Assembly: GCA_030998225.1 (NCBI GenBank)
Contig: JAPYXD010000753.1
Span: forward strand, 4,092,001 to 4,156,000
DNA from: Diplolepis rosae
Lineage: Eukaryota; Arthropoda; Insecta; Hymenoptera; Diplolepididae
DNA: 64,000 nt
Reading direction: 5' to 3'
Part shown: piece after piece, positions 1-11,986 of the stretch
Numbering within the stretch: position 1 is the stretch's first letter
Layout: the number at the start of each line of letters is the position of its first letter
Made by a program: the position numbers and the translations under genes
The notes under the pieces: model-generated
Told to the model about the DNA's origin: nothing
Databases searched by the model: none
What the model saw: the letters and a program-made list of their open reading frames with translations, nothing else

Positions 1-156
1 AAACCTTGGATCCAAATCCCGGAGACGTCTTTAAAACGTCTTAAAGACGTCCAATGTTTCATGCCTACTCGGTTGTCACAAAGTATCTGAAAAGTATTGT
101 ATAAAAGTATTTATCTTCATCAATACGAAAAGCAGATATTCTCAAAATGTATTACA

Positions 157-342
157 TCCCAGTGAACAAGGAGACATTAGACGTTGTTAGGACATCTTAA
201 GGACGTCCCAGGGTTTTTAATATCTGACTTTTTTTTACCCGTTGGACATCTTGGATCCAAAACTTGCTCAACATAGCAAATATTCTGACACTGAAACTTG
301 ATTGACGTCCTTAACGCGTTCCAAAGACGTCCAATGTCCCCG
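157..342. repeat. GACGTC-family MITE remnant (family A) in intron
   Basis: Starts with a CCCAGTGAACA-like end, holds paired GACGTC words, and finishes with AAAGACGTCCAATGTCCCCG, the reverse complement of the usual left end. It lies in the intron just upstream of the cytochrome b561 terminal exon. Bases 1-156 carry more GACGTC fragments and no recognisable exon. Confidence 0.6.
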
Positions 343-401
343 AAACCACTGAGACGTAACTTAAAATTTTTTTAAAACAGACCCTATATGTTTTTTTCAA
401 G

Positions 402-947
402 GTTCTACTAATAGTGGAGGCAGTCTTCAGTGTATCAGGTGAAGCATTTCTTTCGCACAAAATATCTCGCGCCAGTAGAGTGACAATCCACTGGATAATG
501 CATGCAACAGGATTGTGTCTCATCTTCTCCGGTTTGATCATCATCATCGTCAACAAGAACATGCACTCCGGACATGGACATTTTGAAAGTAACCACGCAA
601 TATTAGGTCTCACGACCATCATCCTAGCAGCTCTTGTTTCTCTGTTCGGAATCTTAGCTAACAATACAAAATGGCTCTACCCTAAAGTGAGGCCAGTACT
701 AATTAAAGTCTTCCACGCCTTTGGAGGAATCTCTATTACGATATTGTTCCTCGCAACTGAGATTACAGGAACCTATAAAGGATGGCTTGAAAAGCAACGT
801 GTTGGTGACCACGAAGTGGGGCGACAACTTGTTTTCGCCTCACTCTTCATTGCAGGTGTCTTGGTACTGTTCAAACCAATCTTGGGAGCTGTTTCCAGAA
901 CCAAAGTACTGGTCAAAAGTCTCAAGAACCCTCAACCTAGCACGTGA
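402..947 (+). CDS. Cytochrome b561 domain protein (CYB561D2-like), terminal exon
   Basis: The C-terminal 181 residues of a cytochrome b561-family transmembrane reductase, a di-heme protein that moves electrons (usually from ascorbate) across an endomembrane. A polypyrimidine tract and AG end at 401, and the open frame runs to TGA at 945-947. It begins VLLIVEAVFSVSGEAFLSHK, matching the end of helix 2 and the following loop of CYB561D2. Then come the His-bearing helices: TIHWIMHATG, SNHAILG and KVFHAFGG, and a last hydrophobic helix. The conserved histidines in these helices are the expected heme ligands or their neighbours. By comparison with the roughly 220-residue human protein, about 60 N-terminal residues (helix 1 and the first SWHP-type histidine) lie in exons left of the window. 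The family assignment is firm; ortholog identity (D1 versus D2) is inferred from remembered similarity. Confidence 0.85.
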   Translation, partial: VLLIVEAVFSVSGEAFLSHKISRASRVTIHWIMHATGLCLIFSGLIIIIVNKNMHSGHGHFESNHAILGLTTIILAALVSLFGILANNTKWLYPKVRPVLIKVFHAFGGISITILFLATEITGTYKGWLEKQRVGDHEVGRQLVFASLFIAGVLVLFKPILGAVSRTKVLVKSLKNPQPST

Positions 948-994
948 CCTAACCTATAAAAGGATCATTTAATACCACAATCCTGCAAAATTTA

Positions 995-1435
995 CCCTGC
1001 TATAAGTATCGGTTTGAAATTCATTCCGAGCGAATCAGTATTATTACGAACCATTCCGAGTCATTTCAAATCAATTCAGAAAACGTTTTGTATCTCGTAT
1101 GATGAAAAATCGTCAAAAATCAATTCCAATGAATCTGAACCAATCCCAATCAATCCGAGAACGGATTGATCCAAACCGAATTAATTCGAATTATTCCGAC
1201 TTTGGATTAATTCGGACAAATTTTGATTGGAAATTCGGTTTGGATGAATCCTGATTCCGGATTGATTCGAATTAAAAATTTGGTTCGAATTCATTGGGAT
1301 TGATTCGAATTCAGTCGGATTGGTTTTTGGCCGTTTTTCATCAAACGATATACAAAACGTTTTCGAATTGGTTCAAAATGATTCGGAAAGAAATTCCGGA
1401 ATAGCTCTGATTCGCACGAAATAAATTTCAGTTTT
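995..1435. repeat. Family B MITE (CCGA-rich, TA type), degraded
   Basis: Left end CCCTGCTATAAGTATCGG follows TTTA; the interior is built of AATCCGA words that turn into their complement TCGGATT about halfway, so the whole block is an inverted repeat. The right end is decayed. It contains the family core CGTTTTGTATCTCGTATGATG and its reverse complement. Confidence 0.7.
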
Positions 1436-1542
1436 AGAGAAATTTGATGTTAGGTATTCAAAAAATGGCTATTTTGGCTAATTTTAAGAATTTATTGTAA
1501 GGAAATGGATTTTTTTCAGCGTTTTTGTCAACGGCATTGTAT

Positions 1543-1817
1543 CCCAGTGGGCAAAAAATATAAAGACATCATAGGAATGTCTATAGGGCGTCTCTTGGAC
1601 GTCTTTTGGTACCTGTCTTTTAAACGTCCGAGGGACTTTTTCAAGACGTTCAATGTCAGTACAGATGACATCCCAGATGTATCTTGTGTTTTAAAGATGT
1701 TTTTAGGACGTCTTTGGGACACTAAACATCTTTGGTACGTCAATTGGACTAACATTAGACATCCTTGTAACGTCTCAAAGTCTTCTCTCAGACGTCCTAA
1801 GTATTGTGCCTACAGAG
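1543..1817 (-). mobile_element. 275-bp GACGTC MITE (family A, long subfamily)
   Basis: Reads CCCAGTGGGC at the left and GTGCCTACAGAG at the right, and is the reverse complement of the copies at 14224, 22150, 28856 and 46452. The flanking dinucleotide is AT on both sides (1541-1542 and 1818-1819), consistent with a 2-bp target duplication. Long open frames on both strands across it are by-products of the repeat, because the same frames recur at 46452-46726. Confidence 0.8.
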
Positions 1818-2064
1818 ATATTACTAGTATTCAGCTTTAAAATTCTTTTTTACTGAATCTTTACGATTTTTTTTCTGATATAACCCTAAAAAACTGTTCA
1901 ACATAGAGAAAACTATTTAAACATAAGTTCTGAAAAATTCTGAAAAGATCTGACATGAAATGTTGCGCTGGTAAAAACTTTTTGCTAGACTACAAAAACA
2001 ATCACTGAGAAAATGTAGAAATTGTTACATTATCCGCAAGTCCGTCAGCTGACGATTGGCGCTG

Positions 2065-2372
2065 CTCGATGAATAGAAATTCATTCCAAGCCAAACCGAA
2101 GTCTGTATCCGAGCCAATCCGAAAAAAGTTTTTAATCTCGTTTGATGCAAATCAGTTGAAAATTATTCTGCATCGATCCGAATTAATCCGAGTTAATCCG
2201 AATTCGGTTTTAATCGAGACTAATCCGTATTCGGATTGGTACATATTCATTATGATTGAAACTTCGGATTGAGATGGATTAATTTTTAACTGATTTGCAA
2301 CAAACGAGGTAGAAATTTTTTTTCAGATTGGCTCGGAATGAATTTCTATCCGAAATTGACTATTCTATCCAT
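2065..2372. repeat. Family B MITE remnant
   Basis: Begins ATGAATAGAAATTCATTCC and ends GGAATGAATTTCTATCCG, an inverted repeat with the family core TCTCGTTTGATGCAAATC and its complement inside. The usual CCCTGGCG tips are missing. Confidence 0.65.
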
Positions 2373-2877
2373 CATTGACATGAATACTAAAAGAATCCGT
2401 TCGACGTCAATAAATTCTCTAAATTGGTCAAAATAGCAAGTTTTTGACTATTTAACTTCAAATTACTCTAAAACCTGACGTGCGAGGCAAATTTTGCGGT
2501 CAGATTCGTTTTCAGCGTCAATAAAAATCTGTAGGATGCACCTTCTGTAATTTCTGTAACTGACCTTTGCAGGCCTGTGTACTCGTCCAAAGATGCTGAG
2601 CAGTTTTGAATCTTAGCTGCAACGCCCTCTTTTAAAATCAAATCACGTCTATTTCAGTTCTTTGTTATACGAGTGAACACGTATCGGAAATTATTTGTGT
2701 AAAACGAGGAAAATCTCAGTGTTGGAGTACTTGAAACTTTGTAGAGGGAGAGATGGAACTATAAATATGACTTTTGAGAAAAAAATACTGATTTAGACAC
2801 ATGAGGAATTTATACTCATTTTTTTGTGGACTTTCTATCAGTATAATATTCCGTCTTGCATTTCCGTATTATTGTAT

Positions 2878-3026
2878 TTGCCCAGTGAGCACAGGGACGT
2901 CGGACGTCTTTCTGATGTCTTAAGAAAAGTTTCAGCATTTTTTGTGATAAAAAGCATGATATTCAGGCTACTGAGACGTCTTTAAGACGTCCCGAAGACG
3001 TCCAGTATCTTCGTGCTCGCTGGATG
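2878..3026. repeat. Short GACGTC MITE copy (family A)
   Basis: Left part GCCCAGTGAGCACAGGGACG and right part ending CGTGCTCGCTGGATGG are imperfect inverted repeats around GACGTCTTTAAGACGTC-like words. It is shorter than the usual copies. Confidence 0.6.
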
Positions 3027-3074
3027 GTGAAGTCACAAAATAATGGTTTTGGAAGAGAAGAAAATTTTTCTGCT

Positions 3075-3285
3075 TTTTCTAGAAAAAAATCATTGAATCC
3101 GATTGAGCCGGATTGGCCAGATTCGGAAAAAACATTAGAAGCGATTCATTTAAACGGATTCTATAGTGTAGTATCGATTGAATCCGATTAAATTAATTAG
3201 CTTTAATAGTATTTATAAATCGGATCGAACGGGTTTAATCTGATCCAATGATGTTTTTCTGAAAGGTCGCTTTACTCAATAAATC
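3075..3285. repeat. Inverted repeat with AATCCGATTGAGCC arms
   Basis: Arms around AAAAATCATTGAATCCGATT and its complement near 3260 enclose a roughly 200-bp foldback. A second, similar block lies at 58040-58245 in the first part of the insulin-peptide gene, which supports a separate small MITE family. Confidence 0.5.
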
Positions 3286-3289
3286 AATG

Positions 3290-4190
3290 TTCAAATGACG
3301 AAAAGAATCCGATAGTGCCGAATATTCAGCCAAATAAGGTTCCAAATAGTTATTTTGAGAATTTGAAAAAAATGAAACATCCCAATTCTATCCAAGATTT
3401 TCAGATTCTATCCGAAATTTCAAGTAAGGAAGACAGTTCTTAGGCAAGTCATTTTCAATGTAAATTTTGAGAATTTTCTCCAAAGATTTTTTTAAGCTAG
3501 CAAACGGTGCCTAATATTTAATTATTTGTTATATTTTGACTGATACATTAATAATTCAATTCAATTTGAATTCTAGATATTAAAGGTCAAGGATTACGAC
3601 ATGATACGAAAGTAAAAACGAATTATCAAACTCATGAATCATTCAGAATACCTGTGATGACATCAAGAGTCAAAAAACATCATTGAAAGTGACTTAAAAC
3701 TATAATAAAATGGTTTTGAACACTTAAAAATATTCTTTCGTTTGCTGGAATGCCTTTTCTAATGTTATCTTGAGTGAAATCGTTGCATCTGGAAACAGAA
3801 AAAGCATTTTTTTATATTTTTGTACAAGGCTTCGATGCTATTCATTTTATAAAGTTTTAATATAAAGATTATTTATATTTAAAGTTATTTTTTTTAATGT
3901 CACTCTAAGTTTTATTTTTTAATATAATCCTAATGAAAGAATGGTATTGGTTATGCATTTCCACTGATACAAATTGTGTTTTCCACTGATGTATGAAAAC
4001 TAACTTCTGTTTACCTTAATCAATAAGTTTACTGATTTGTTTCAGTAGTTCAATATTCACTTATCTGAATCGGCAAAAAATTCACTGAATTGAAATCAAT
4101 TACGTTTTGAACTGAAAATCAGTGGAAATCATTTAATAACTGATACGCAGTAAAAAAAGACTGATAGCTTTCCCTGGCGAAAATTTTAGA
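3290..4190. other. AT-rich non-coding stretch with decayed ACTGAT repeats
   Basis: No exon, splice pattern or RNA gene is visible. Between about 3955 and 4165 there are scattered CACTGATT/AATCAGTG words resembling very old copies of the MITE at 10320 and 56199. Bases 4190-4735 hold scattered family B words without clear ends. Confidence 0.4.
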
Positions 4191-4738
4191 TTGGTATTTA
4201 ATCCGAGCGAATCAGAGTTATACTAAGCCGTTTTATAATCTGTTTCCGAACTATTTCGAATTTTTCCGATCCAATCCGAGAATTGTTCTGAATCTGGTTT
4301 AATCTAAAATACGTTTAAATCAATCCGACTCAATCTCATTGAATCCAATACTTTAATCTCAATTAATCCAAGCTCGTCTTGATCCAAAGATAAATAATTT
4401 TCAATCAGAACCAATCCTAATAAATCCGAGGTCAGGATGATTCGGGTTGATGCGGATTAAAAAATTGATTTAGATAACTCGAGTCCTATTTGATCCGGAC
4501 TGAAAATTCGAAATATGGTTCAGAAACTGATTCCAACTCAGTCAATTATTCACTGATTTAAATTCATAATGCGTGCTCTCTTAATTTTTATCAGTATTTG
4601 TTACTAATTTCAACTAGTGACTCATTTCTATCTGTGTAAACAATCGATTTTAACTTATTTTTAAGTTAATGTGATTCGAAAAACTGATTGAAATTAATAA
4701 AATAAAACTAATGATTGGAATTAGGATGATATGTATTA

Positions 4739-5846
4739 CCTCGGCGAAAGTATCGTATTGAAATTCATTTCGAGCGAATCAGGGCTATTCCGAGCCATTC
4801 TGGAATCTGTTTCTGAACCACTGCAAGTCATTCCGAACCAATCCAAAAAATGATTTGTATCTCGTTTGATGAAAAGCGGTCAAAAATAAATTCGACTTAA
4901 TTAGATTCAATCCAAGGCATCAGTCCGAAACAATCCGAACCAACTGTTCAATTAGAATCGATTCGAATCAATCCGAGCTTGGATGGATCCAAACGGAATT
5001 TATTAATCTGATTTAGTCTGAGTCAATCCGAACCAATTCGGAAAATGATTTGTAACCCGGTTGATGAAAAACGGTTAAGAATCAATTCGACTTATACCGA
5101 GGCATGAATCCGAACCAAGTTGTCAATCTGAATCAATACGATTCAATCCGAGCTTGGATTGATCCAAACCGAATTTTTTAATTCGAATTAATCCGAGTCA
5201 TTCCAAACCAATCCAAAAAACGATTTCTATCTCGTTTGATGCAAAACGGTCAAAATCAATTCGACTTAATTTGATTCAATCCGAATGAATCCGAACCAAT
5301 CCAAATCAATTCGAATCAATCCGAGTTTGGATTTATCCAAACTGAATTTTTTAATCCGAATTAATCCGAGTCATTCCGAACCAATCCGAAAACGATTTAT
5401 ATCTCGTTTGATGAAAAACGGTCAAAACTCAGTTCGACTTAATTTGATTCAATCCGAATGAATCCGAACCAATCCGAGCATGGATTGTTATAAACCGAAT
5501 TTTTTATTCGGAATTAATTCGAGTCATTCCGAACCAATCCAAAAAACGATTTCTATCTCGTTTGATGCAAAACGGTCAAAATCAATTCGACTTAATTTGA
5601 TTCAATCCGAATGAATCCGAACCAATCCGAATGAATCCGAACCAATCCAAATCAATTCGAATCAATCCGAGCATGGATTGATATAAACCGAATTTTTTAT
5701 TCCGAATTAATTCGAGTCATGACGACCTCAGATTTATTCGGATTGAATTGGATTGGAAACTTGGTTCGGATTGGTTCGTTATGACTCGGAATGGTCATGG
5801 CTCTGATTCGCTCGGAATGAATTTCAATCCGATAGTTCCGCCAGGG
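4739..5846. mobile_element. Expanded family B MITE with internal duplications, TA target
   Basis: Flanked by TA on both sides (4737-4738, 5847-5848). Left end CCTCGGCGAAAGTATCG and right end CGATAGTTCCGCCAGGG are terminal inverted repeats. The core word CTCGTTTGATG (or a variant) recurs at 4861, 5056, 5231, 5403 and 5557, spaced 195, 175, 172 and 154 bases, so the interior was duplicated several times with length drift. There is no coding capacity; a non-autonomous Tc1/mariner-type element is the simplest reading. Confidence 0.8.
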
Positions 5847-5849
5847 TAT

Positions 5850-6920
5850 AAATTGCAATTTTTATATGTCTTTGCGTTATTTTTTGTTTGTGGATTTTTG
5901 TAAAATCAACAACATATCGTCAACCATATATCAACATTTTATTAATTACACACGCATCGTATACATATACACAGAATATAATGTATATATATATATATAT
6001 CTCTTCATAATACAATGTACATGTATAATAATACAACTTTTTCAATGCTTAATTAAATATCAAATTTGCTTATATATAGGCGCTCTTTTGCGAGTTTTTT
6101 CACAACTTCTCGATTTAACATTATCATCTATCAACGTACATAAATATATATAACTATATATTTATAACTGCCCTTCTGTAATAATTTATTTGTACACGCG
6201 GTGCATACAGAAAGTGTCACGTTTCTCGCAAAAACGTTCATTTCAAGTTTGATCTAATAAATTATAATTAATTAAAATGAAATATTTTTTCAACACTAGA
6301 AATAAGTTTTGACACTATTTTGTACACGCCGCATATAAAAGTTATATAATCTCTTCGAAAAATCCTGCTATTCGTATATATCATCGACCTCGGATTATAA
6401 TTATTTTTTTTTTTTTAGGATATTGCAAATTTCCCATGAGTTTTCATTATTGTGTCTTGATTGTATTTCGTTCAGTGTGTACGACACGATTGAGCATCGG
6501 GCAAATTTTCCTTTTTCGAATTTATCGACATTACAGGCTTGCATAACAATGTTTATAGTTTACTTGATTGATTGCTTTTTTTTACTTAACTACTCTCTGT
6601 TTATTTGAGTTTTCTTTATATTCACAACTGGATTTCCTCGCCTGGCGTCGAGCAGTAGACGATAAATCATTTTGCGAATAGTATTTCATATCCTATTGAA
6701 CTTTATCTTATATTTCTAATATCAGCGAACTTTGCACACACATTCCCAACGACTTTGAAAACTAAATCTGGAACACTTCGGGAAGTAATTATGCACATTT
6801 CTAGTAAACAACTTTGACGATTATTCAACTGATTTATATATCCACAATATTTTAACGAAGATAACAAATATTTATAATTTTTCTTTAACTTCCATAAAGC
6901 ACCATTTTTACAACTAAATT
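5850..6920. other. AT-rich intergenic DNA, no gene seen
   Basis: Contains a (TA)n tract at about 5984-6000 and T-rich runs. Short open frames here have low-complexity composition and no family resemblance. Confidence 0.5.
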
Positions 6921-6924
6921 GTTA

Positions 6925-7380
6925 CCCTTATGAAAAATTTTCATTTTTCAAAACTTTCTTTTTATATTTTCACTTGTTTTGAATATTTTTATGAAGTATT
7001 GGAGAAAGTATTGGAAAATCTAATATTTGAAGAAAAAAATTAGTATTGGATTTGTTAATGCATTATCCAATATTTAATGCAATACTTTTCCAATACTTTT
7101 TCATAGAGACCAAACCTGAATGTAGGATTAAGTATTAGAGAAAGTATTGAAGAAAGTATTGCAAAAATTATTAGAGCAAGCATTGGCAAATCTAATACTT
7201 GCAATGTGAAATCACTTTATGAAAAAAGGTATTGTCAAGTATTGGGTCCAATACTTTTAAACGAAAATCAATCAAGTAGGTACAAAAAGTATTGGATCCA
7301 ATACCTTTTTCAAAAAGGTTGGTATTGGATTTAAAAATAACGTTTCCAATAAATTATATGATACTTCATTTTCATAAGGG
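6925..7380. mobile_element. 456-bp MITE with CCCTTATGAAAA ends, TA target
   Basis: TA flanks both sides (6923-6924, 7381-7382). Ends CCCTTATGAAAA and TTTTCATAAGGG are perfect 12-bp inverted repeats. The interior is a mosaic of AGTATTGG/CCAATACT words on both strands, so the element can fold on itself. No protein is encoded. Confidence 0.8.
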
Positions 7381-7384
7381 TAAG

Positions 7385-7930
7385 ATTCTCAAAAACTATA
7401 CATTTCCCTAATTTCCTTCTTTCGAATACAACAATTAACTACCAGACATTCAATTTTTTTAATACCTCATCCTTTTTTCTTCGATTCCAAGAAATTAAAT
7501 TCCTGACGATTTGAATAAATCTTTTATTTCTTCTATATGCATAATAATGAGAACTCGACTAACACGACAATGATATTGCTTTTTCCTCTTATTCATAAAA
7601 TATATATAATCTGTGTTTCTAATTTTGAACTAAATTTTATTTTCTACGTGATTTCACGAAAATACGATGAGCGCATGGATTCAATGATACCTTCTGAAAA
7701 AGGTATCAAGCGTCCTTTTTGCGATTAGCCCTAGGACACATTGATTACTTTGTACTGTTTGCTCTACTGGTTGCTCTTAATTATATCTATCTAGGACACT
7801 CAGCCGACCTCTTTTTGCGGCTCGTTCACTTTTTTTCTTTTACTAGAATTAACACAACTGTTTCTTTATTAGCAGCACTGACGCGTTTAAAGTTCTTTCT
7901 TTTTCTTGTTAGATGGACTAAAAGAACAAA
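7385..7930. other. Non-coding stretch, no gene seen
   Basis: AT-rich sequence between the 456-bp MITE and the 602-bp duplication. Small open frames at 7537-7940 have no recognisable domain, and there are no supporting splice signals. Confidence 0.4.
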
Positions 7931-7933
7931 AGA

Positions 7934-9053
7934 TTCTTAAACTGCTTAAAAGACTCTATCCAGGATTTCTATTTTTATTTATACAATTAAAATTTCAATT
8001 ATTCAGATTTCAAATTAAAAAATTAGACAAATATAACAAATTTAATCGGAACCCAGTTCGTACAGGGACGTTGTACGCCTTTGAGACGTCTAAAGAACGT
8101 CTCGAGGTCTTTAATGTCAGGCTATTTGTTGCCTTTTGGACATCTTTTGTCCAAAAGACGTCTTTGAGACATGAGACGTCCTAAGGGGATTAAAAAGTCT
8201 GATATAGAAGTCTGCAGGACGTCTTAAAGACGTCCAATGCTCCTGTTCCCACAATTTTTAATACGTGGAATATGAGAAAACATAATAAAATGGAAAATGA
8301 AAGGTTCAACGAGATTTAAATTAGAATATTGAAGAATTTAGACAGTGGCCCAGTGGGTACGAGCACATTAGACGTCTTAAAGACGTCCTATGTAGGTGTT
8401 TCAATGTCAGGCTTTTTTTTGTCATGGGGAAATTTTATGTTTAAAAGACGTCTCGAAAATATAAAACATCCTCAGGATAGCAAAAAGTCTGAGATTTAAG
8501 TCCTTAGGACATCTTTGAGACGTCACAAAGACGTCTTCTTAAACTACTTAAAAGACTCTATCCAGGATTCCATTTCTACTTTCACAATAAAAATTCCAAT
8601 TATTGACATTTTAAATTAGAAAATTAGAAAAATTCAAAAAATTTAAAATCGAAACCCAGTTTGTACAGGACGTTGTACCCCTTTGAGACCTCTCAAGGAC
8701 GTCCTGAGGTCTTTAATGTCAGGTTACGTGGTACCTCCTAGACATCTTTTGTCCAAAAGACGTCTTTGAGACATGAGACGTCCTAAGGCCATTAAAAAGT
8801 CTGACATAGAAGTCTGCAGAACGTATTTAAGACGTCCAATGCTCCTGTGTCCATAATTTTTAATACGTGGAATATGAGAAAACATAATAAAATGGAAAAC
8901 GAAAGGTTCAAAGAGAGGTAAATCAGAATATTAAAAAAAAAAATCTTTAAAAGACGTCTTGCAGACATGAAACATCATCAAGATAGCAAAAAGCCTGAGA
9001 TTAAAGTCCTTAGGACGTCCTTGAAACGTCTCGAAGACGTCTTGTTTTCACTG
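7934..9053. repeat. 602-bp tandem duplication of GACGTC-family DNA
   Basis: The segment beginning TTCTTAAACTGCTTAAAAG at 7934 reappears as TTCTTAAACTACTTAAAAG at 8536, 602 bases later, and similarity continues through AGACTCTATCCAGG, the GACGTC foldback and the AATACGTGGAATATGAGAAA spacer. Each unit holds one family A foldback plus unique spacer. Divergence is modest, suggesting a fairly recent duplication. Confidence 0.75.
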
Positions 9054-9059
9054 GGAAGA

Positions 9060-9894
9060 GATTCAAAAAAAGTTTGAAACACTATTAATGGAAGCCCTAT
9101 ACATCAGTAAATATTTTTTTCTCGAGGCTAATGAACCAATTTTGATATAAATATAACGAACGAGATAAAATAACGTAGTCACGTGACATAAAATTAATCA
9201 ACGCTAATTACTATTATCATCAGTGACCTTTCCATCCACCAACTTTAAGAAATATTTCAACTTCAGAAAAATATTTTAAATCTTCATATAAACTTGGTTT
9301 GTTTCTTAAAACATATTTCTAATTCCCCTTTTTTCTGTTTGCGTGAGTATTATATATATATATATATATATATTCTAAGGTGAACCGATAGATTGGCTCT
9401 CATTTAAAGTCTCTACTGTGATTGGATTGTTGCCTAACCAAGGACGACGGAAGTCACTAGGAAAATAATCGGGACGTGAAAATGAAAATAATTACTTTAA
9501 TACCATTATTTAAAAAATACGCTCTATTTAAAATGAATTTAATTTCTTACGAAACACATAAAAAATAACACGTTTAAAAATATACATTTTTTTAGACCTC
9601 AAAGCAAATTTAGAAAAGTTGAATCGTATTTCTTCTAAAAAAAATATGTATTTTCTGAATCCTATATCGATATCCGGCGACCTTGTATTCAATATTGAAG
9701 GCTAGTATTTTATAGGACTATTATTCAATTTTCTATTGGTGACATAACAAAATATCAAATCAGTAAAACAATAAGTGACCTGATTTTTTTCTGTAACAAT
9801 GATATGGAGGAAAAATTTAATTAATAAAATTTCCAATTGACCCAAGTTTTTAAAATTAAAATTTGATGTATTTCAAGTAATGCAAATATAATTT
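9060..9894. other. AT-rich non-coding stretch with (TA)n microsatellite
   Basis: A TA dinucleotide run covers about 9350-9373. Nothing else is recognisable; no exon was found. Confidence 0.5.
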
Positions 9895-10310
9895 CCAGTA
9901 GACGTGGAGATGTTGGACGTCTTTCTGGAGTATCTGACGTCCCAGATGCTTCAATATCAGTCCTGATGAAAGTATCGGATAGGAATTCATCCCGAGCCAA
10001 TCAGAAAAACTCCCATTGAAGTTCGCAGGACGTTTTTAAGAGATTTTAAAGACGTCAAGTGTCTCAGTGCATACAAGGTTGAAATGAATTTGTAACGACC
10101 CAGATAGAACATGGACGCTGGACGTCTTTGGGACGCCCTAAGGACATTCTGCGGCACTCTATACCAGTAGACGCCGGGACAAAGTTGTTTTTTGGTCGTC
10201 CATGTGTTAATGAAATCTTTCGGACATAGAGCATCCACAAAACATCAATTGCATAGACATAGACGTCCTAAAGACGTCATTTAGACGTCTCAAAGACGAC
10301 TATGTTCTCA
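9895..10310. repeat. GACGTC-family copies (family A), degraded
   Basis: Two adjoining blocks of GGACGTCTTT and AAAGACGTC words, near 9900-10070 and 10100-10310. A family B tip (GAAAGTATCGGATAGGAATTC) lies between them at about 9967. Ends are too decayed to place precisely. Confidence 0.55.
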
Positions 10311-10319
10311 TGCGCACTA

Positions 10320-10520
10320 CTCTCTAAATCTGCATCAGTCAAATTTTCACTGATTGAACCAGTAATTTGCATTTTCACTGATTCATCAGTGCAAAAATAT
10401 TTTTTGCTGTCAAATCAGTTTATTTTCACTGATTGAATCAATGAAAAAATATTTTTCACTGTTAAATCAGTTGATTTTCACTGATAATCAGTAGATTTTG
10501 ACTGATTCAGATTTAGAGAG
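10320..10520. mobile_element. 201-bp ACTGATT-rich MITE, TA target
   Basis: Flanked by TA (10318-10319, 10521-10522). Ends CTCTCTAAATCTG and AATCTAAATCTCTC-type complement (ATTTAGAGAG) form terminal inverted repeats, and the interior alternates CACTGATT and AATCAGTG. A second copy of 220 bp lies at 56199-56418 in the insulin-peptide intron. Confidence 0.8.
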
Positions 10521-10559
10521 TAGGTTATCAGCCTTCTGCCTGTCTTGAGGAATTACCTG

Positions 10560-11245
10560 AGACAAGAAAATGCCTGAAATGTAAGTCACTAAGGCGTCTC
10601 GAAGACGTCTCACAGACTTCTATCCCCGAGACGTCTTAAAGACATCTCATGAATTTCTATGTCAGGATTTTTGTGATCCTGTAGAGGTATTATCCTATAA
10701 AGACGTCTTTTTAGCAAAAGACGTTAAGAAAATATAGAAAAACATGAAATCCAAATCTCCAAGACGTCTTAAAGACGTCTCAAGAACTTATCTGTCAGTT
10801 TTTTTTGCTATCCTGAAGACGTCTTATGTCTATAGACGTCTTTTGGGAGAAATATGTCAAGAAGACAACGAAAAGCCGGAAATGAGACAAGAAAAAGCCT
10901 GACATGCAAGTCACTGAGACGTCTTGGACGTCTTATCAATTTCTATGTCAGGGTTTTTGCTGTTCTAAAGACGTCTTTACGGCAAAAGACGTCAAGAAGA
11001 CATGGAAAAGCCGGAAATGAGACAAGAAACAGCCTGACATCCAAGTCCCCACGACGTCTTAAAGACGTCTCTCGAGACGCCTTTAATACAAATAAGTTCG
11101 CGATCTGTCAGGATTTTTGACGTCCTGAAGATGTCTTATATCTTGAGACGTTTTTCGGAAAAAATACGTCAAGAAGACAACGAAAAGCCTGATACTGAAG
11201 TACCCAAGACGTCTTAAAGATGTCTAATGTCCCCATGCCCACTGG
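10560..11245. repeat. Tandem GACGTC array, about 135-bp unit
   Basis: AAAAGCCGGAAATGAGACAA occurs at 10871 and again 135 bases later at 11006, each followed by GCCTGACAT-CAAGTC and a GACGTC pair. Flanking partial units extend the array to both sides. It ends with GTCCCCATGCCCACTGG, a family A tip. Confidence 0.65.
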
Positions 11246-11249
11246 AGAA

Positions 11250-11980
11250 TCATTTTCTGAGAAAAAATCATTTAAGCACATTTATTACTAAATTGACACA
11301 ATCAATTTATCTTTCCTTCAGTGAATATGCAATATGCAATTACAGCTTTTATAAATTGTATTTGTTCACGATAATTTTTCAAGGTGTAACAAGCCCACGT
11401 TGCTATTGGCTAATTGATATTTGCTTCGTGTAGTTCTGGCCGTTGACACCTTTTCTACTTATGCTAATGTCACTCTTTATTTTTATTCTTATTGTTACCT
11501 AAATTTTACAATCGAAGCTCAAAACGATCGTGAATACTAAATTTTCTGTCAAACCGATTCGGGGGCTCGAGTTTTAACATCGATAATTATATTTATTAAT
11601 ATTTCTTCGATATACATTTAATTAATTAATTAACCTTCATTACGCTAATTTCTCTCAATTCTTGCCTGAAATTTCGCATCCACTTTATCGTCCCTTTGAG
11701 CAATATATGGATGGCTACGATTAAATTCTAATTTTTTTTTTCAAACTCTCCTTTCCTTTAATTCCAGAACCTTGTTTTTGATTCAAGGGAAATAGATTGC
11801 TAAAAATAATTCAATGAATAAGTTTATCGAAGGCTCAAATTTATATAATAAATTCTTTTAGTTTTTTGAGGTAGATCCTTTGATTTTTAAATTTAAGCAT
11901 TTACAACAAAAACTATTTATCTCTCAAATACCAACAATAAATATATTTACTACTCGTATATATATTTACAAAAATTGAAT
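11250..11980. other. AT-rich non-coding stretch, no gene seen
   Basis: T-rich sequence with runs such as ATTAATTAATTAA near 11625. No exon, RNA gene or repeat family member could be supported. Confidence 0.45.
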
Positions 11981-11986
11981 CTTTAA

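Noticed and set aside
1505..1840. Open frames of 75-111 codons on both strands
   Set aside because: They coincide with a 275-bp MITE; the same peptide frames recur in the copy at 46452-46726, so they are repeat by-products.
5866..6608. Several 60-95 codon frames
   Set aside because: AT-driven amino acid composition (Ile, Tyr, Phe, Leu) with no supporting features.
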